Source: Chara braunii (lineage: Eukaryota > Streptophyta > Charophyceae > Charales > Characeae). From it: DNA of 20,677 nucleotides. A program made the position numbers and the translations under genes. Positions within the stretch are counted from its first letter, which is position 1. Each line of letters opens with the position of its first letter. The stretch is from positions 1,560,401-1,581,077 of the forward strand of contig BFEA01000073.1 of the NCBI GenBank assembly GCA_003427395.1, read 5' to 3'. This document shows positions 9,611-16,410 of this stretch, one piece after another. Below the pieces are notes generated by a model that saw nothing but the letters and a program-made list of their open reading frames with translations, searched no databases and was not told the origin of the DNA.

Positions 9611-9834
9611 GGTCCTCAGAACTGGGACAAGAGTACGGGATCTCCCGTACGCTCATGCCGCAGTACTTTGGACCATGGGAGGTTCTGGATGTCTTTGGGG
9701 AAGATCCGGATGGGCCATCTTATGTTGTCCGGATTCCTGGTCATCTTCGCACTTACCCTGTCTTTCACGCCTCCAAGCTTGCACCATTCGAAGAAACTGA
9801 TCAGTTTCCCTCTCGTCGCTCAACGTTGCCCCCA

Positions 9835-10077
9835 ACCATGGATGGAGAGGTCGACATCGACGACATTGTTGACCACAGGGAGATGCCAGTTCCAAGACCC
9901 ACAGGCAAAGGACGTCCTCTGAAACCGAAGCTGCAGTATCGAGTTCGGTTCAGACATCACACTGATCCAAAGGAGGACAGATGTTTCAAAAGGGAGGAAC
10001 TGATGCAGACCGCTCCACAGGTAGTCGCTCACTACGAGAAGTCTCTGCAGAAGGGAAAATGCCAGATTATCGAAGAC
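9835..10077 (+). other. Chromodomain-like C-terminal tail of integrase
   Basis: After YPVFHASKLAPFEE, the usual lead-in of chromovirus tails, comes DIDDIVDHR, then LQYRVRFRHHTDPKEDRCFKREEL and a terminal helix APQVVAHYEKSL. The layout (E/D-x-I-L/V-D-H-R, strand, W/F-containing segment, helix) matches a chromodomain, but the aromatic-cage residues are not clearly all present. Such tails direct integration to chromatin. Confidence 0.6.
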
Positions 10078-10112
10078 TGAACTTCTCAGAGGACTAGCGA
10101 AGTATGGTTTCT

Positions 10113-10123
10113 GGAGGAGGAAA
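10113..10123 (+). other. Polypurine tract
   Basis: GGAGGAGGAAA immediately precedes the first base of the 3' LTR, where the RNase H-resistant plus-strand primer of LTR retroelements lies. It is adjacent to TGCGAGG, which confirms the LTR start. Confidence 0.9.
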
Positions 10124-11152
10124 TGCGAGGGACAAGGCCTCGATAAGCCCTACAGGGCCCCTATTTGCAACAGTGTCGGCCGCCCTAAGTGAAGGCAGGC
10201 TCGACCGACCCCAAGAGGCCTACTTTGGACTACTTCGCAACTGGGGAAAATTCAGGCAGTTGCGCAGCGNAGTGAAGGCAGGCTCGACCGACCCCAAGAG
10301 GCCTACTTTGGACTACTTCGCAACTGGGGAAAATTCAGGCAGTTGCGCAGCGCCAGTTGGTTGGACGTACCCAGGCCCTGGACCTCTTTAACAAATGGAT
10401 CTGAGTCAGGCCCTGGGCGAGATTCGCAGCATGGACCCAACTCAGGCTGCAGGTGGTTGGGCACTAGTAACCACCATAGGCCCTGGGCCTGTTTTCCTCA
10501 GATGGAGGCTCAGCCCAGTGGGGCCTACCGGAAGCTTCTGGGCCAGGGCCTAGTACCTCACGACTGCACGCAGCAGCAGGCCACTTCGATATAGGGAAGG
10601 GCCTGCCTCCGCATTGGACATTTGGGCACTGGAAGCTTTGTGCACAAGCGCTGCTGCTAGTGCTGCGCTATCGCCTGCCAGGCTCACACGCTCACAGGCG
10701 AGCTGGAAGGAGCAGGCAGCCATAGCCGAGCTGCGCTGCTGTACGCTGGATGGGGCCCATGGTGGTCCTTGGGTGCATGTGGCATCGGTGAGTTGGGGAA
10801 TGAGGTTGTGAGTGATACGGGAGACATACCTGGTGCTTGAAGCGTGCGGCATTGTCCAAGATCTGCTCGTACTTCAGGGAGCTGTTGATGTCATCAGCGG
10901 CATTGTAGTCTAGGCCAGATAGGATCTTCCATTCGTAGTCTGGGTGCCGAGCGCTAGATAGGATATCGACATTGGTTCTTTGTTGATGATGATGAGACTA
11001 TTCCAGCATTGTCAATTATGAACTTCTGCTGTGTTCTTATTTGGTGAAACTCGTGATGCAATTTTGCTTTTGGTTCGAGGTCACGACTATCTGGTCTCAT
11101 GTGTATGATGGTGTTTGATTTCTGAAGTTCGCTATCGCTCATCTTCCTTGCA
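10124..11152 (+). repeat. 3' LTR (1029 bp, including assembly duplication)
   Basis: This matches 2202-3137 from TGCGAGG to CCTTGCA. It is longer because of an exact 82-bp repeat plus an N (10188-10352), a 9-bp insertion near 10655, and one extra base near 10600. Outside these, substitutions against the 5' LTR are frequent in the 10600-10760 region and sparse near 10400-10450. The RNA polyadenylation site would lie here, but I could not assign R and U5 boundaries. Confidence 0.93.
10188..10352 (+). repeat. Exact 82-bp duplication around an N, likely assembly artefact
   Basis: Bases 10188-10269 and 10271-10352 are identical and are separated only by N at 10270. The 5' LTR has a single copy. 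Two contig ends that overlapped by 82 bp were probably joined with an N instead of being merged. The true 3' LTR is then 946 bp. Confidence 0.9.
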
Positions 11153-11156
11153 CCGG
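11153..11156. other. Probable 4-bp target-site duplication, right copy
   Basis: CCGG directly follows the terminal CA of the 3' LTR, matching 2198-2201. Confidence 0.6.
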
Positions 11157-11165
11157 CGGGAAATG

Positions 11166-11184
11166 AAAAAAAAAAAAAAAAAAA
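11166..11184 (+). repeat. Poly-A19 tract
   Basis: Nineteen consecutive A lie ten bases after the putative target-site duplication. It could be the tail of an older retroposed sequence or a plain mononucleotide repeat. No retroposon body was recognised next to it. Confidence 0.9.
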
Positions 11185-11536
11185 GACGGAGCAAAACGAT
11201 AGCCGGCCGCTATCGGCTGGTTTCTCTTGCGAGATATTCCCTCGATCGACGCTTCCGTGCGCGCCAGTCACCACGTTACCCGGCGCGCTGTGAGCAAACC
11301 GGTTCTGGGCGGGGCCCCATCAAATGGCCCATGCGCATTTTCACACCGGTTTTCGGCACGCAGCAGACCATGGACGTCACCCCACGGCTGATGCCACTTA
11401 TGGGTCCCCCTGCACTAGTCACCAAATGTGCAAAATGAGACTGAATCGTCCCGTAGAACATGGAGAGATGCACAATCATACACGGTCATATTTTTTGTGC
11501 TGTGGAGTGGGGCCCTAGGTGGGATTTTTTGAAATA

Positions 11537-11562
11537 AAAACAAACAAACAAACAAACAAACC
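11537..11562 (+). repeat. (AAAC)6 microsatellite
   Basis: Six perfect AAAC units follow a T6 and an AATAAAAA string. Confidence 0.9.
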
Positions 11563-12039
11563 AGGACAGGTGCTAGGAAGGGTGATAAGAGCAGCCCTAC
11601 CTAGCAGCCTTTCGGAATGCTCCAATCTATTGGTGGGGAGGTGAACCTTCTGGAGAGCGGGTCCAGCGTCCCTTCAGTACAGAAGTATCTGAGAACTTGG
11701 GGGTTTGACTGCACAGAGGTCCAGATTGCATTGCAATATTTTTGTAATTGTAATCTTCAGACTGATGAAACATCCATTTCATTGTTGTTGTATTCTGAAG
11801 GGTTTAAGGTCGACCATGTCTGTGTGTACTTGTGAAACGGTTTTCACCTTCGCAGTAACAGATGCGGATCCTAGGGCTCGATCCCTAGACCTTACCTCAC
11901 CCGTGTACAGTATCAAGTCGACCCTTGTGCGTTTTGAACCCGTGACCTGTGTTTTGATAGTTGACTGCTGTCTGTCATAGGTCTGTGTAGGTGTCGGGTC
12001 TTGAACCTTATGTCTGTGAAGTAGGGGTCATAGTTGTGT

Positions 12040-12136
12040 AAAGGTCATAGCTGTTGCAACTCTGAAAGGTCAAGGTCGTAGCTGCTACAGTCCGGAAAGG
12101 TCAAGGTCGTAGCTGCTACAGCTCCGAAAGGCCAAG
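12040..12136 (+). repeat. Tandem repeat of about 31 bp, three to four copies
   Basis: Units starting AAAGGTC begin at 12040 (25 bp, diverged), 12065 (31 bp) and 12096 (31 bp), with a partial unit at 12127. The two central units share AAAGGTCAAGGTCGTAGCTG and continue with CTACAG. Single-base differences lie only in the last few positions of each unit. Confidence 0.88.
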
Positions 12137-12171
12137 TCTATAGACTTCCAGAAGGTCTGGAAGTGGCCTTT
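12127..12171. repeat. Nested imperfect palindrome after the 31-bp repeats
   Basis: Outer arms AAAGGCCA (12127-12134) and TGGCCTTT (12164-12171) are exact complements. Inside them ACTTCCAGA (12144-12152) pairs with TCTGGAAGT (12156-12164) around a 3-nt loop. The two stems share base 12164, leaving a nine-base bulge on the 5' side. It is a strong hairpin or cruciform candidate. Confidence 0.75.
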
Positions 12172-12958
12172 AGAGTGTTGCTCACGTTAGGCCAGAGGCA
12201 AGTGGGCAAGTGGGTAGTCCAACTTTGCTTTGTCAGCGGTACCCAGTCCCAGTCTCACCTTGTCCAGTCAGCAAGTACCATGTGGGACTGTGTGCACAAT
12301 GGGCCGGTGGAAAAGGGGCAGACCAGCGACCAACAGAAGTATAAATCAAGAAGCAGCGTCCAGCCATTCATTCATTTTGCGTGAGCCATGCGGAATCGCT
12401 GCCCAGGCGTCTTGTCCAAGGTGGTCTGCAGATGCCCGAAGTTGAAGTGGGCTACGAGGGAGACAGAGCAGCCGTCGCTGCTAGTAGCGAGAGTTAGTCG
12501 ACAGCCATTGCCACCATAGCCTAGTCTACAGCGTGTGAGTGAGTGAGTTGTGTCTGTGTGTGTGGGATATCCAGGGAGATCTAGTGTGGTGTGTGTGTGA
12601 ACCGTGATGTGAATACAGCGTAGAGAGGGAGATGTGTAGGCGCTCAGGCGTCATAGCCAATCTGAAGCGAGTTTGTATCCGAACTGTGTTTTCGACTTGA
12701 ATATCTCCGAGTTTTGCGTGGGCGCCTGGCGGCAGCTTGGACTGCCATCCGTTTGCATGCATGCGAAGTGAGAAGAAAACGAGTTTGATTGCATTGGTAT
12801 TGGAGCAGGTTCCCGCTACTCCATGCACTATCGCCGTTGTCAACAGGAAGGAGGCGCGCGCCAGATGGGCACCATAGCAAAAGTGCGCCATCGAAGAAGA
12901 AGGGTCCGCCATAGCTGCGCCGCTAAAGGAAGGTGCCGCGTACCTGCAAAGAGACAGC

Positions 12959-12961
<3 letters not shown>
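12172..12961. other. Non-coding stretch with a TATA-like site, no gene seen
   Basis: No open frame here has credible protein content. A TATAAAT at 12340-12346 followed by CAAGAAGCAGCG resembles a plant core promoter or the U3/R part of an LTR, but no second copy of the region is present to prove an LTR. GT-rich runs appear from 12535 to 12600 (GTGAGTGAGTGAG, TGTGTGTGTG). Confidence 0.5.
12340..12346 (+). promoter_or_regulatory. TATA-box-like TATAAAT
   Basis: TATAAAT lies in a GC-rich surrounding with a plausible start region near 12370 (CCATTCATTCATT). The downstream truncated gag at 14809 is over 2.4 kb away, so any link is speculative. Confidence 0.3.
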
Positions 12962-13051
<90 letters not shown>

Positions 13052-13130
13052 AGAGCGAGAGAGAAACAAGAGGGGGGGAGGGAGAGAGCCTGAGAGAGAG
13101 AGCCTGAGAGAGAGAGCCAGAGAGAGAGAT
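12962..13130 (+). repeat. (GA)43 microsatellite with imperfect purine extension
   Basis: Perfect GA dinucleotides run from 12962 to 13047, then degenerate GA/GAGCCT units continue to about 13130. The strand is almost pure purine, so it can form triplex DNA. Confidence 0.95.
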
Positions 13131-13151
13131 AAAGTGATACTCTCTCACACT

Positions 13152-13154
<3 letters not shown>

Positions 13155-13188
<34 letters not shown>
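13155..13188 (+). repeat. (TG)17 microsatellite with CGCGCGC end
   Basis: Seventeen TG units are followed directly by CGCGCGCAC at 13189-13197. Alternating purine-pyrimidine sequence of this kind can adopt Z-DNA. Confidence 0.95.
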
Positions 13189-13194
<6 letters not shown>

Positions 13195-13222
13195 CACATT
13201 TCTCATGTCCAAAACGAAACGG

Positions 13223-13223
<1 letters not shown>

Positions 13224-13271
<48 letters not shown>
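13224..13271 (+). repeat. (CA)24 microsatellite
   Basis: Twenty-four CA units lie 35 bp after the (TG)17 tract. The two tracts are reverse complements and could pair as a long hairpin. Confidence 0.95.
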
Positions 13272-13272
<1 letters not shown>

Positions 13273-13492
13273 GAAAAAGAAGAGGAAGTAGAAGACGAAG
13301 AAGAAGAAGAAAGAAAAGGAGGGAAAAACAACGCAGAAGCAGAAGAAGAATAAGAGTAAGAATAAGAAGAAGAAGAAAGAAACGAGGGAAAAAAGAAGAA
13401 GAAGAAGAAGATGTGGAAGAAGACAAAGAAGAAGTAGAAGAATAACAATAAAAGGAACGAAGCATTCCAAACAAGAAGAAGAAGAAGAAGAA

Positions 13493-13524
<32 letters not shown>

Positions 13525-13526
13525 AC
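13272..13526 (+). repeat. GAA/AAG-rich purine tract
   Basis: About 255 bases are nearly all A and G, with the cleanest (AAG)n block at about 13473-13516. Open frames across it translate to E/K/R or S/F/L runs and are not genes. Confidence 0.92.
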
Positions 13527-13625
13527 TAACCTGTAATGGCTGCCGTCCGTCCGCGGCCTTGTCCTCGTCCGCCGTCGCTGGTGTCCGCCCTCCAGTCGCG
13601 GCCCTGCGGACGTGTCCTCGGATTG

Positions 13626-13664
13626 CCACGTGGCAGATGGCCACGTGCCAGATCTCCACGTGGC

Positions 13665-13670
<6 letters not shown>
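13626..13670 (+). repeat. 15-bp G-box tandem triplicate
   Basis: Units start at 13626, 13641 and 13656. Each begins CCACGTG, two of them with the full palindrome CCACGTGG, and continues CAG or CCAG. CACGTG is the plant G-box core bound by bZIP and bHLH factors (established). Whether it acts here is unknown. Confidence 0.8.
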
Positions 13671-13720
<50 letters not shown>

Positions 13721-13721
13721 N

Positions 13722-13773
<52 letters not shown>
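13667..13773. repeat. (CT)27-N-(GA)26 junction
   Basis: CT units run from 13667 to 13720, N is at 13721, and GA units run from 13722 to 13773. The switch of strand type exactly at an N indicates a scaffold gap inside simple repeats. The real sequence between the two tracts is unknown. Confidence 0.93.
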
Positions 13774-13780
<7 letters not shown>

Positions 13781-13937
13781 GAGCGATACAAGAAGAAAGT
13801 GGCCTTAGCTGCCGAGCTCGGACACAGAGTAAATGAAGAAGAAAGAAGCCATAGCCAAGGGTGAAGAAGGAGGAAGGAGAAGGGAGGAAGAAAATGGAGG
13901 TTGGTGGGAGAGAAGAGGTCGGCCGTCATAGCCGAGT

Positions 13938-14102
13938 TGTGCGTTGACCAAGGCGTTGACCGAGGGGTTGACCAACGTTGAGCAAGACTTTGGCCAAGGA
14001 GTTGACCGGGGAGTTGATTGGCGTTGACCAAGGTTTTGACCGTCGAGTTGACAAAGCGTTGACCAACATTGACCGGAGCTGTTGACCACGAATTTGACCA
14101 AG
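13938..14102 (+). repeat. 12-bp TTGACC minisatellite, about 14 units
   Basis: Units centred on GTTGACCA/G start at 13944, 13956, 13968, 13978, 13990, 14002, 14014, 14024, 14036, 14048, 14059, 14069, 14082 and 14094, so spacing is 10-13 bp and mostly 12. Eleven units keep TTGAC exactly. TTGAC(C/T) is the core of the plant W-box bound by WRKY factors (established). The array may be a plain minisatellite. Confidence 0.85.
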
Positions 14103-14349
14103 CTGGAGTTACGGATACTCTCGCCAAGCCTATAGCCTCTCCCCTCGCCCAATGGATGTGCACTCACCTCATGGTACTTGCTGAGTTTATCTGTCTCTTC
14201 TTTCTGCATTGAGTCTGTTCTATCCAAGTGATAGGAACTCCGTGAATGTGGTCATAGAGCTGTGTTGACCAAACCCATACGGGCTGAATAGGGCACTAGG
14301 TCCATGTCAGACCAATGACTGACTTGGAGGACAAACCCTCCCAAGGACC

Positions 14350-14350
14350 N
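14350..14350. other. Single-N scaffold gap
   Basis: One N interrupts the leader. Unlike the N at 10270, the flanks are not obviously duplicated. Confidence 0.9.
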
Positions 14351-14443
14351 GTACAGACCGGCGGGCTGCCTAGTGTGGCATGGTAGGCCCAAAATCCAAG
14401 CTGTGGGCTGCACAACCCGCTGTCTTAGTGTTGAGAGAGCTCT

Positions 14444-14523
14444 GCTGATCGCGTCGTCCTGACTGCGACGTTAAAGAATTCTTGAGGAGTTATGGGGGAT
14501 CTCCTTAAATGCCTCCTGATCAG
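14444..14523 (+). other. Conserved leader motif, candidate structured RNA, copy 2
   Basis: GCTGATC (14444-14450) and GATCAGC (14517-14523) are exact inverted repeats enclosing 66 nt. Inside, CGTCG pairs with CGACG (loop TCCTGACTG), and TTGAGGAG pairs with CTCCTTAA (one G-U) around an 11-nt loop. The whole therefore draws as a three-way-like fold. The counterpart at 3837-3919 keeps the ends and one compensatory pair. It lies about 285 nt before a gag start, versus about 510 nt in copy 1. Confidence 0.5.
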
Positions 14524-14808
14524 CAGTTGAGCTCTGTAGTGACAACCTTAGAGTAGGTCAAGGCTAGTGACCCTAGTTGTTAAGGATCTGAACCGGAGTG
14601 AAAGTCGAGTGGGTTTGACCGCAAGTGCAGGGCATCTAGGTTGTGGAAAGACTGGACTGTGGTCGCGAAAGCTTCCGTCGACTGTGGTAACCTGGCTGGA
14701 ACGAATGGGAAGTCCTCGTGGTCCTTTAAAGAGTTAGTCAGTCAGTTGCTAGGGTGGAAGTCTAAGTGGTGAGGAGTGGAAACGCCACAGGGTTGTACAC
14801 CTTTCACC

Positions 14809-15089
14809 ATGGTGACCCTTCGTTCAAGAGCGAGCACCACCCCGTACACCAGAGAGCAAGAAGAGAAAGTTGCCGCTATCCTAAGAGAGAAAAAAAAGAA
14901 GATGGAGAAAAAGAACTTATTAAGCAGACAAAGATATTGGCCTTGATGGAGGACCAAAAGGCCAAACAAGAGCAGATGGAGGAGGAACTCCAAAAGTGAA
15001 AAAAGGAACAGGAGGAGAAGTTGGCGACAATAGGGTCAGAGACAAAAGAAAAAGAAGAAGTAGAGGAAACATGTTATTCATTAAAATAG
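14809..15089 (+). pseudogene. gag N-terminal fragment of a second retroelement
   Basis: ATG 14809 lies in CACCATGG, a strong start context that is also a 12-bp palindrome (TCACCATGGTGA). It opens MVTLRSRASTTPYTREQEEK and continues VAAILREK. In the A8 run at about 14888 the frame slips by one, after which the protein continues as an E/K/Q-rich coiled coil (LIKQTKILALMEDQKAKQEQ). TGA at 14997 interrupts it, then KKEQEEKLATIGSETKEKEEV runs to TAG 15087. The basic leader plus coiled coil is the N-terminal form of a gag family I associate with Chara retroelements. It differs completely from the gag at 4432. Everything after about 15075 is lost, replaced by satellite-like DNA, so no capsid or pol remains. 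Confidence 0.65.
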
Positions 15090-15179
15090 GACATTATATT
15101 TTGAATTGGTACTCGCAAGCTATTGATTTCATGTTAAAATCATCATATTGTGGGTTTGAATGGAACTTACGATATGAGT

Positions 15180-16260
15180 AGTGAAGTTGAAGAATGCAAT
15201 TGACAGACCATAAATTGAAACTGAACTGGAGATTCAAAGCAATCACGTACTGAACTTGATGGATTAAGTGTAGATTCCATTGCACTTCCATAACTCTTAT
15301 AAGTTAACTTAAAAGACGTTACGGTAATAACATGGAGTTGTTAGAAATTGAAACTCAGGAAAAGTTCAACTGTTACGCTCAATGTAATGAGACACTGAAC
15401 AACAATGTTGAACTCTCGATTTCATCACACCTTGCTCAATTTGTGTAAACATTGAGTCGAACGTATTTTAGATGACATTGCGAATTGTAGTAATTTATTG
15501 GAACTCAATCGAAGTGTGACTTTAAGGCAATCACACGATAAACAAGATGGTTTAAGTATGGATTCCATCGCACTTCAATAATTTATGCACTAACTTGAAA
15601 GATGTAACTGGTGTAACTTGCATAAATTGAAACTCAATCAAAGAGTAAACTTTAAGGCTATCACACAGTAAACAAGATGCTTTAAGTATGGATATCATCG
15701 CACTTCGATAGTTTATGTATTAAGTACTATTAACTTAAAAGAGGTAACTGATGTGACTTGCATAAATTGGAACTCAATCGAAGAGCAAAGGCCATCACAC
15801 AGTGAACGAGATTGTTTAAGTATGGATTTCATCGCACTTTGATAATTTTGGACTCCATTGCACTTGGACAATTTATGTTACTTAAAAGACGTGACTCACA
15901 TGTCATTGTCATACATTAAAATTCACTCGAACAATGAACGTAAGACACTTAACGACAAGGTTGTGAATAACCTTAGAGTCTGCATCACACTTCAATTAAT
16001 TTGATATATCACTGAGCATTGAGTCAGACGTACTTGACATACCATTACGTGAAGCAGAAACTGAAAATGAATCGAAGAGTCACTGCAATCACATGGTAAA
16101 CAAGATGTTTTAAGTATGGATTCCGACGCACTTCGACAAATAATCGTAAAATTGACATGACATTGTCATATTAAACTTAAATTCAAGTGAGTACCATGGA
16201 TTCCGTCTCACTTTAAGAAACATTGTAATCATGAAAAATTAAAAGTTGAAAATTGTATGG
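15180..16260. repeat. AT-rich satellite-like tandem array, monomer about 130-150 bp
   Basis: A core GATTCCATCGCACTT or a close variant recurs at 15272, 15418, 15561, 15691, 15825, 15978 and 16119, with a partial one at 16199. Other shared blocks are AAACTCAATCGAAGAG, ATCACACAGTAAACAAGATG and CTTAAAAGA. The monomers at 15418 and 15978 form a distinct subtype carrying TTGAGTC(G/A)(A/G)ACGTA, 560 bp (four monomers) apart, suggesting a higher-order period. No open frame of note exists. Such arrays typify heterochromatin or centromere-near DNA. Confidence 0.78.
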
Positions 16261-16410
16261 ACACGTGCAAGAAATCGTAAATGCAAGATTGAACTACGTC
16301 TAAATTGAAAGCTACAAGTCAACTCAAGATTGAACTACATCTAAAATAAATGCTACAAGTGACCGTAATTTGAACTCTCTAAAACGCTATCATTCACAAA
16401 TTTAAAGTTG
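16261..16410. other. Short AT-rich spacer
   Basis: The sequence has two related strings (AAGATTGAACTACGTCTAAA and AAGATTGAACTACATCTAAA, about 50 bp apart) and nothing gene-like. It separates the satellite-like array from the minus-strand genes. Confidence 0.5.

Larger units (their letters stand above)
6388..10080 (+). pseudogene. pol: pol polyprotein, frameshifted and nonsense-disrupted
   Basis: Protein similarity is continuous from about 6388 to TGA 10078, but the reading frame changes at about 6673, 7067, 7462, 7560, 8107, 8202 and 8437. Six of these are apparent one-base losses and one (8107) a gain. In-frame stops are TGA 6567, TAG 6950 (where Trp is expected), TAG 7925 and TAA 9295. Domain order is protease, RT, RNase H, integrase, chromodomain-like tail, which is the Ty3/gypsy order. 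No stretch longer than about 275 codons is open, so no functional enzyme can be made. Most key residues remain readable, meaning decay came after a functional ancestor. The gene follows gag in the -1 frame. Confidence 0.92.
2202..11152 (+). mobile_element. Ty3/gypsy (chromovirus-like) LTR retrotransposon, decayed
   Basis: An 8951-bp element with all structural landmarks in the right order: LTR, primer binding site, leader, gag, pol (protease, RT, RNase H, integrase, chromodomain-like tail), polypurine tract, LTR. Placing integrase after RNase H defines Ty3/gypsy rather than Ty1/copia. Both LTRs start TGC(G)AGG and end CCTTGCA, which form near-inverted termini, and CCGG flanks both ends. The coding region is broken by nine in-frame stops and about seven one-base indels, so this copy cannot make its own proteins, although its LTRs and leader could still be transcribed or mobilised in trans. 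LTR divergence of roughly 6% by eye (not counted exactly) indicates an old insertion. The wording of RT and integrase resembles a family I associate with Chara braunii. Confidence 0.95.
11153..12039. other. Non-coding flank, no recognisable gene
   Basis: Only short overlapping open frames occur here and none resembles a known protein. Structure seen: a run of 19 A at 11166-11184, an inverted repeat CGATAGC / GCTATCG at 11197-11215 around CGGCC, and (AAAC)6 at 11537-11562. A tRNA T-arm-like string near 11872-11889 (CTAGGG-CTCGAT-CCCTAG) is just a 6-bp hairpin without a cloverleaf around it. Confidence 0.55.
14103..14808 (+). other. Probable leader of a second retroelement
   Basis: This stretch has no gene of its own and ends at a gag-like ATG in strong context. 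It contains the conserved leader motif (14444-14523), an N gap at 14350, and TGGTCATAGAGC at 14249-14260, which matches the iMet primer-site start TGGTATCAGAGC at 9 of 12 positions. The last match is suggestive only, because no LTR end is clear before it. Confidence 0.45.

Noticed and set aside
11872-11889. tRNA-like T-arm
   Set aside because: The stem is 6 bp with a 6-nt loop, and no acceptor, D or anticodon arms fit around it.
12933-13445. A 170-codon plus-strand frame rich in Arg-Glu and Thr-His
   Set aside because: It is a translation of GA, CA and GAA microsatellites only.
12962-14102. CRISPR-like array
   Set aside because: The repeats are microsatellites or a 12-bp minisatellite without unique spacers, and the DNA is eukaryotic.
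12526-14163. A 545-codon minus-strand open frame
   Set aside because: It is produced by simple repeats (Ser-Leu, Cys-Val, Arg-Glu and Ser runs) and passes through an N gap. It has no non-repetitive protein content.
14444-14523. Hammerhead ribozyme or snoRNA
   Set aside because: It lacks the CUGAUGA and GAAA cores of a hammerhead and any paired C and D boxes.
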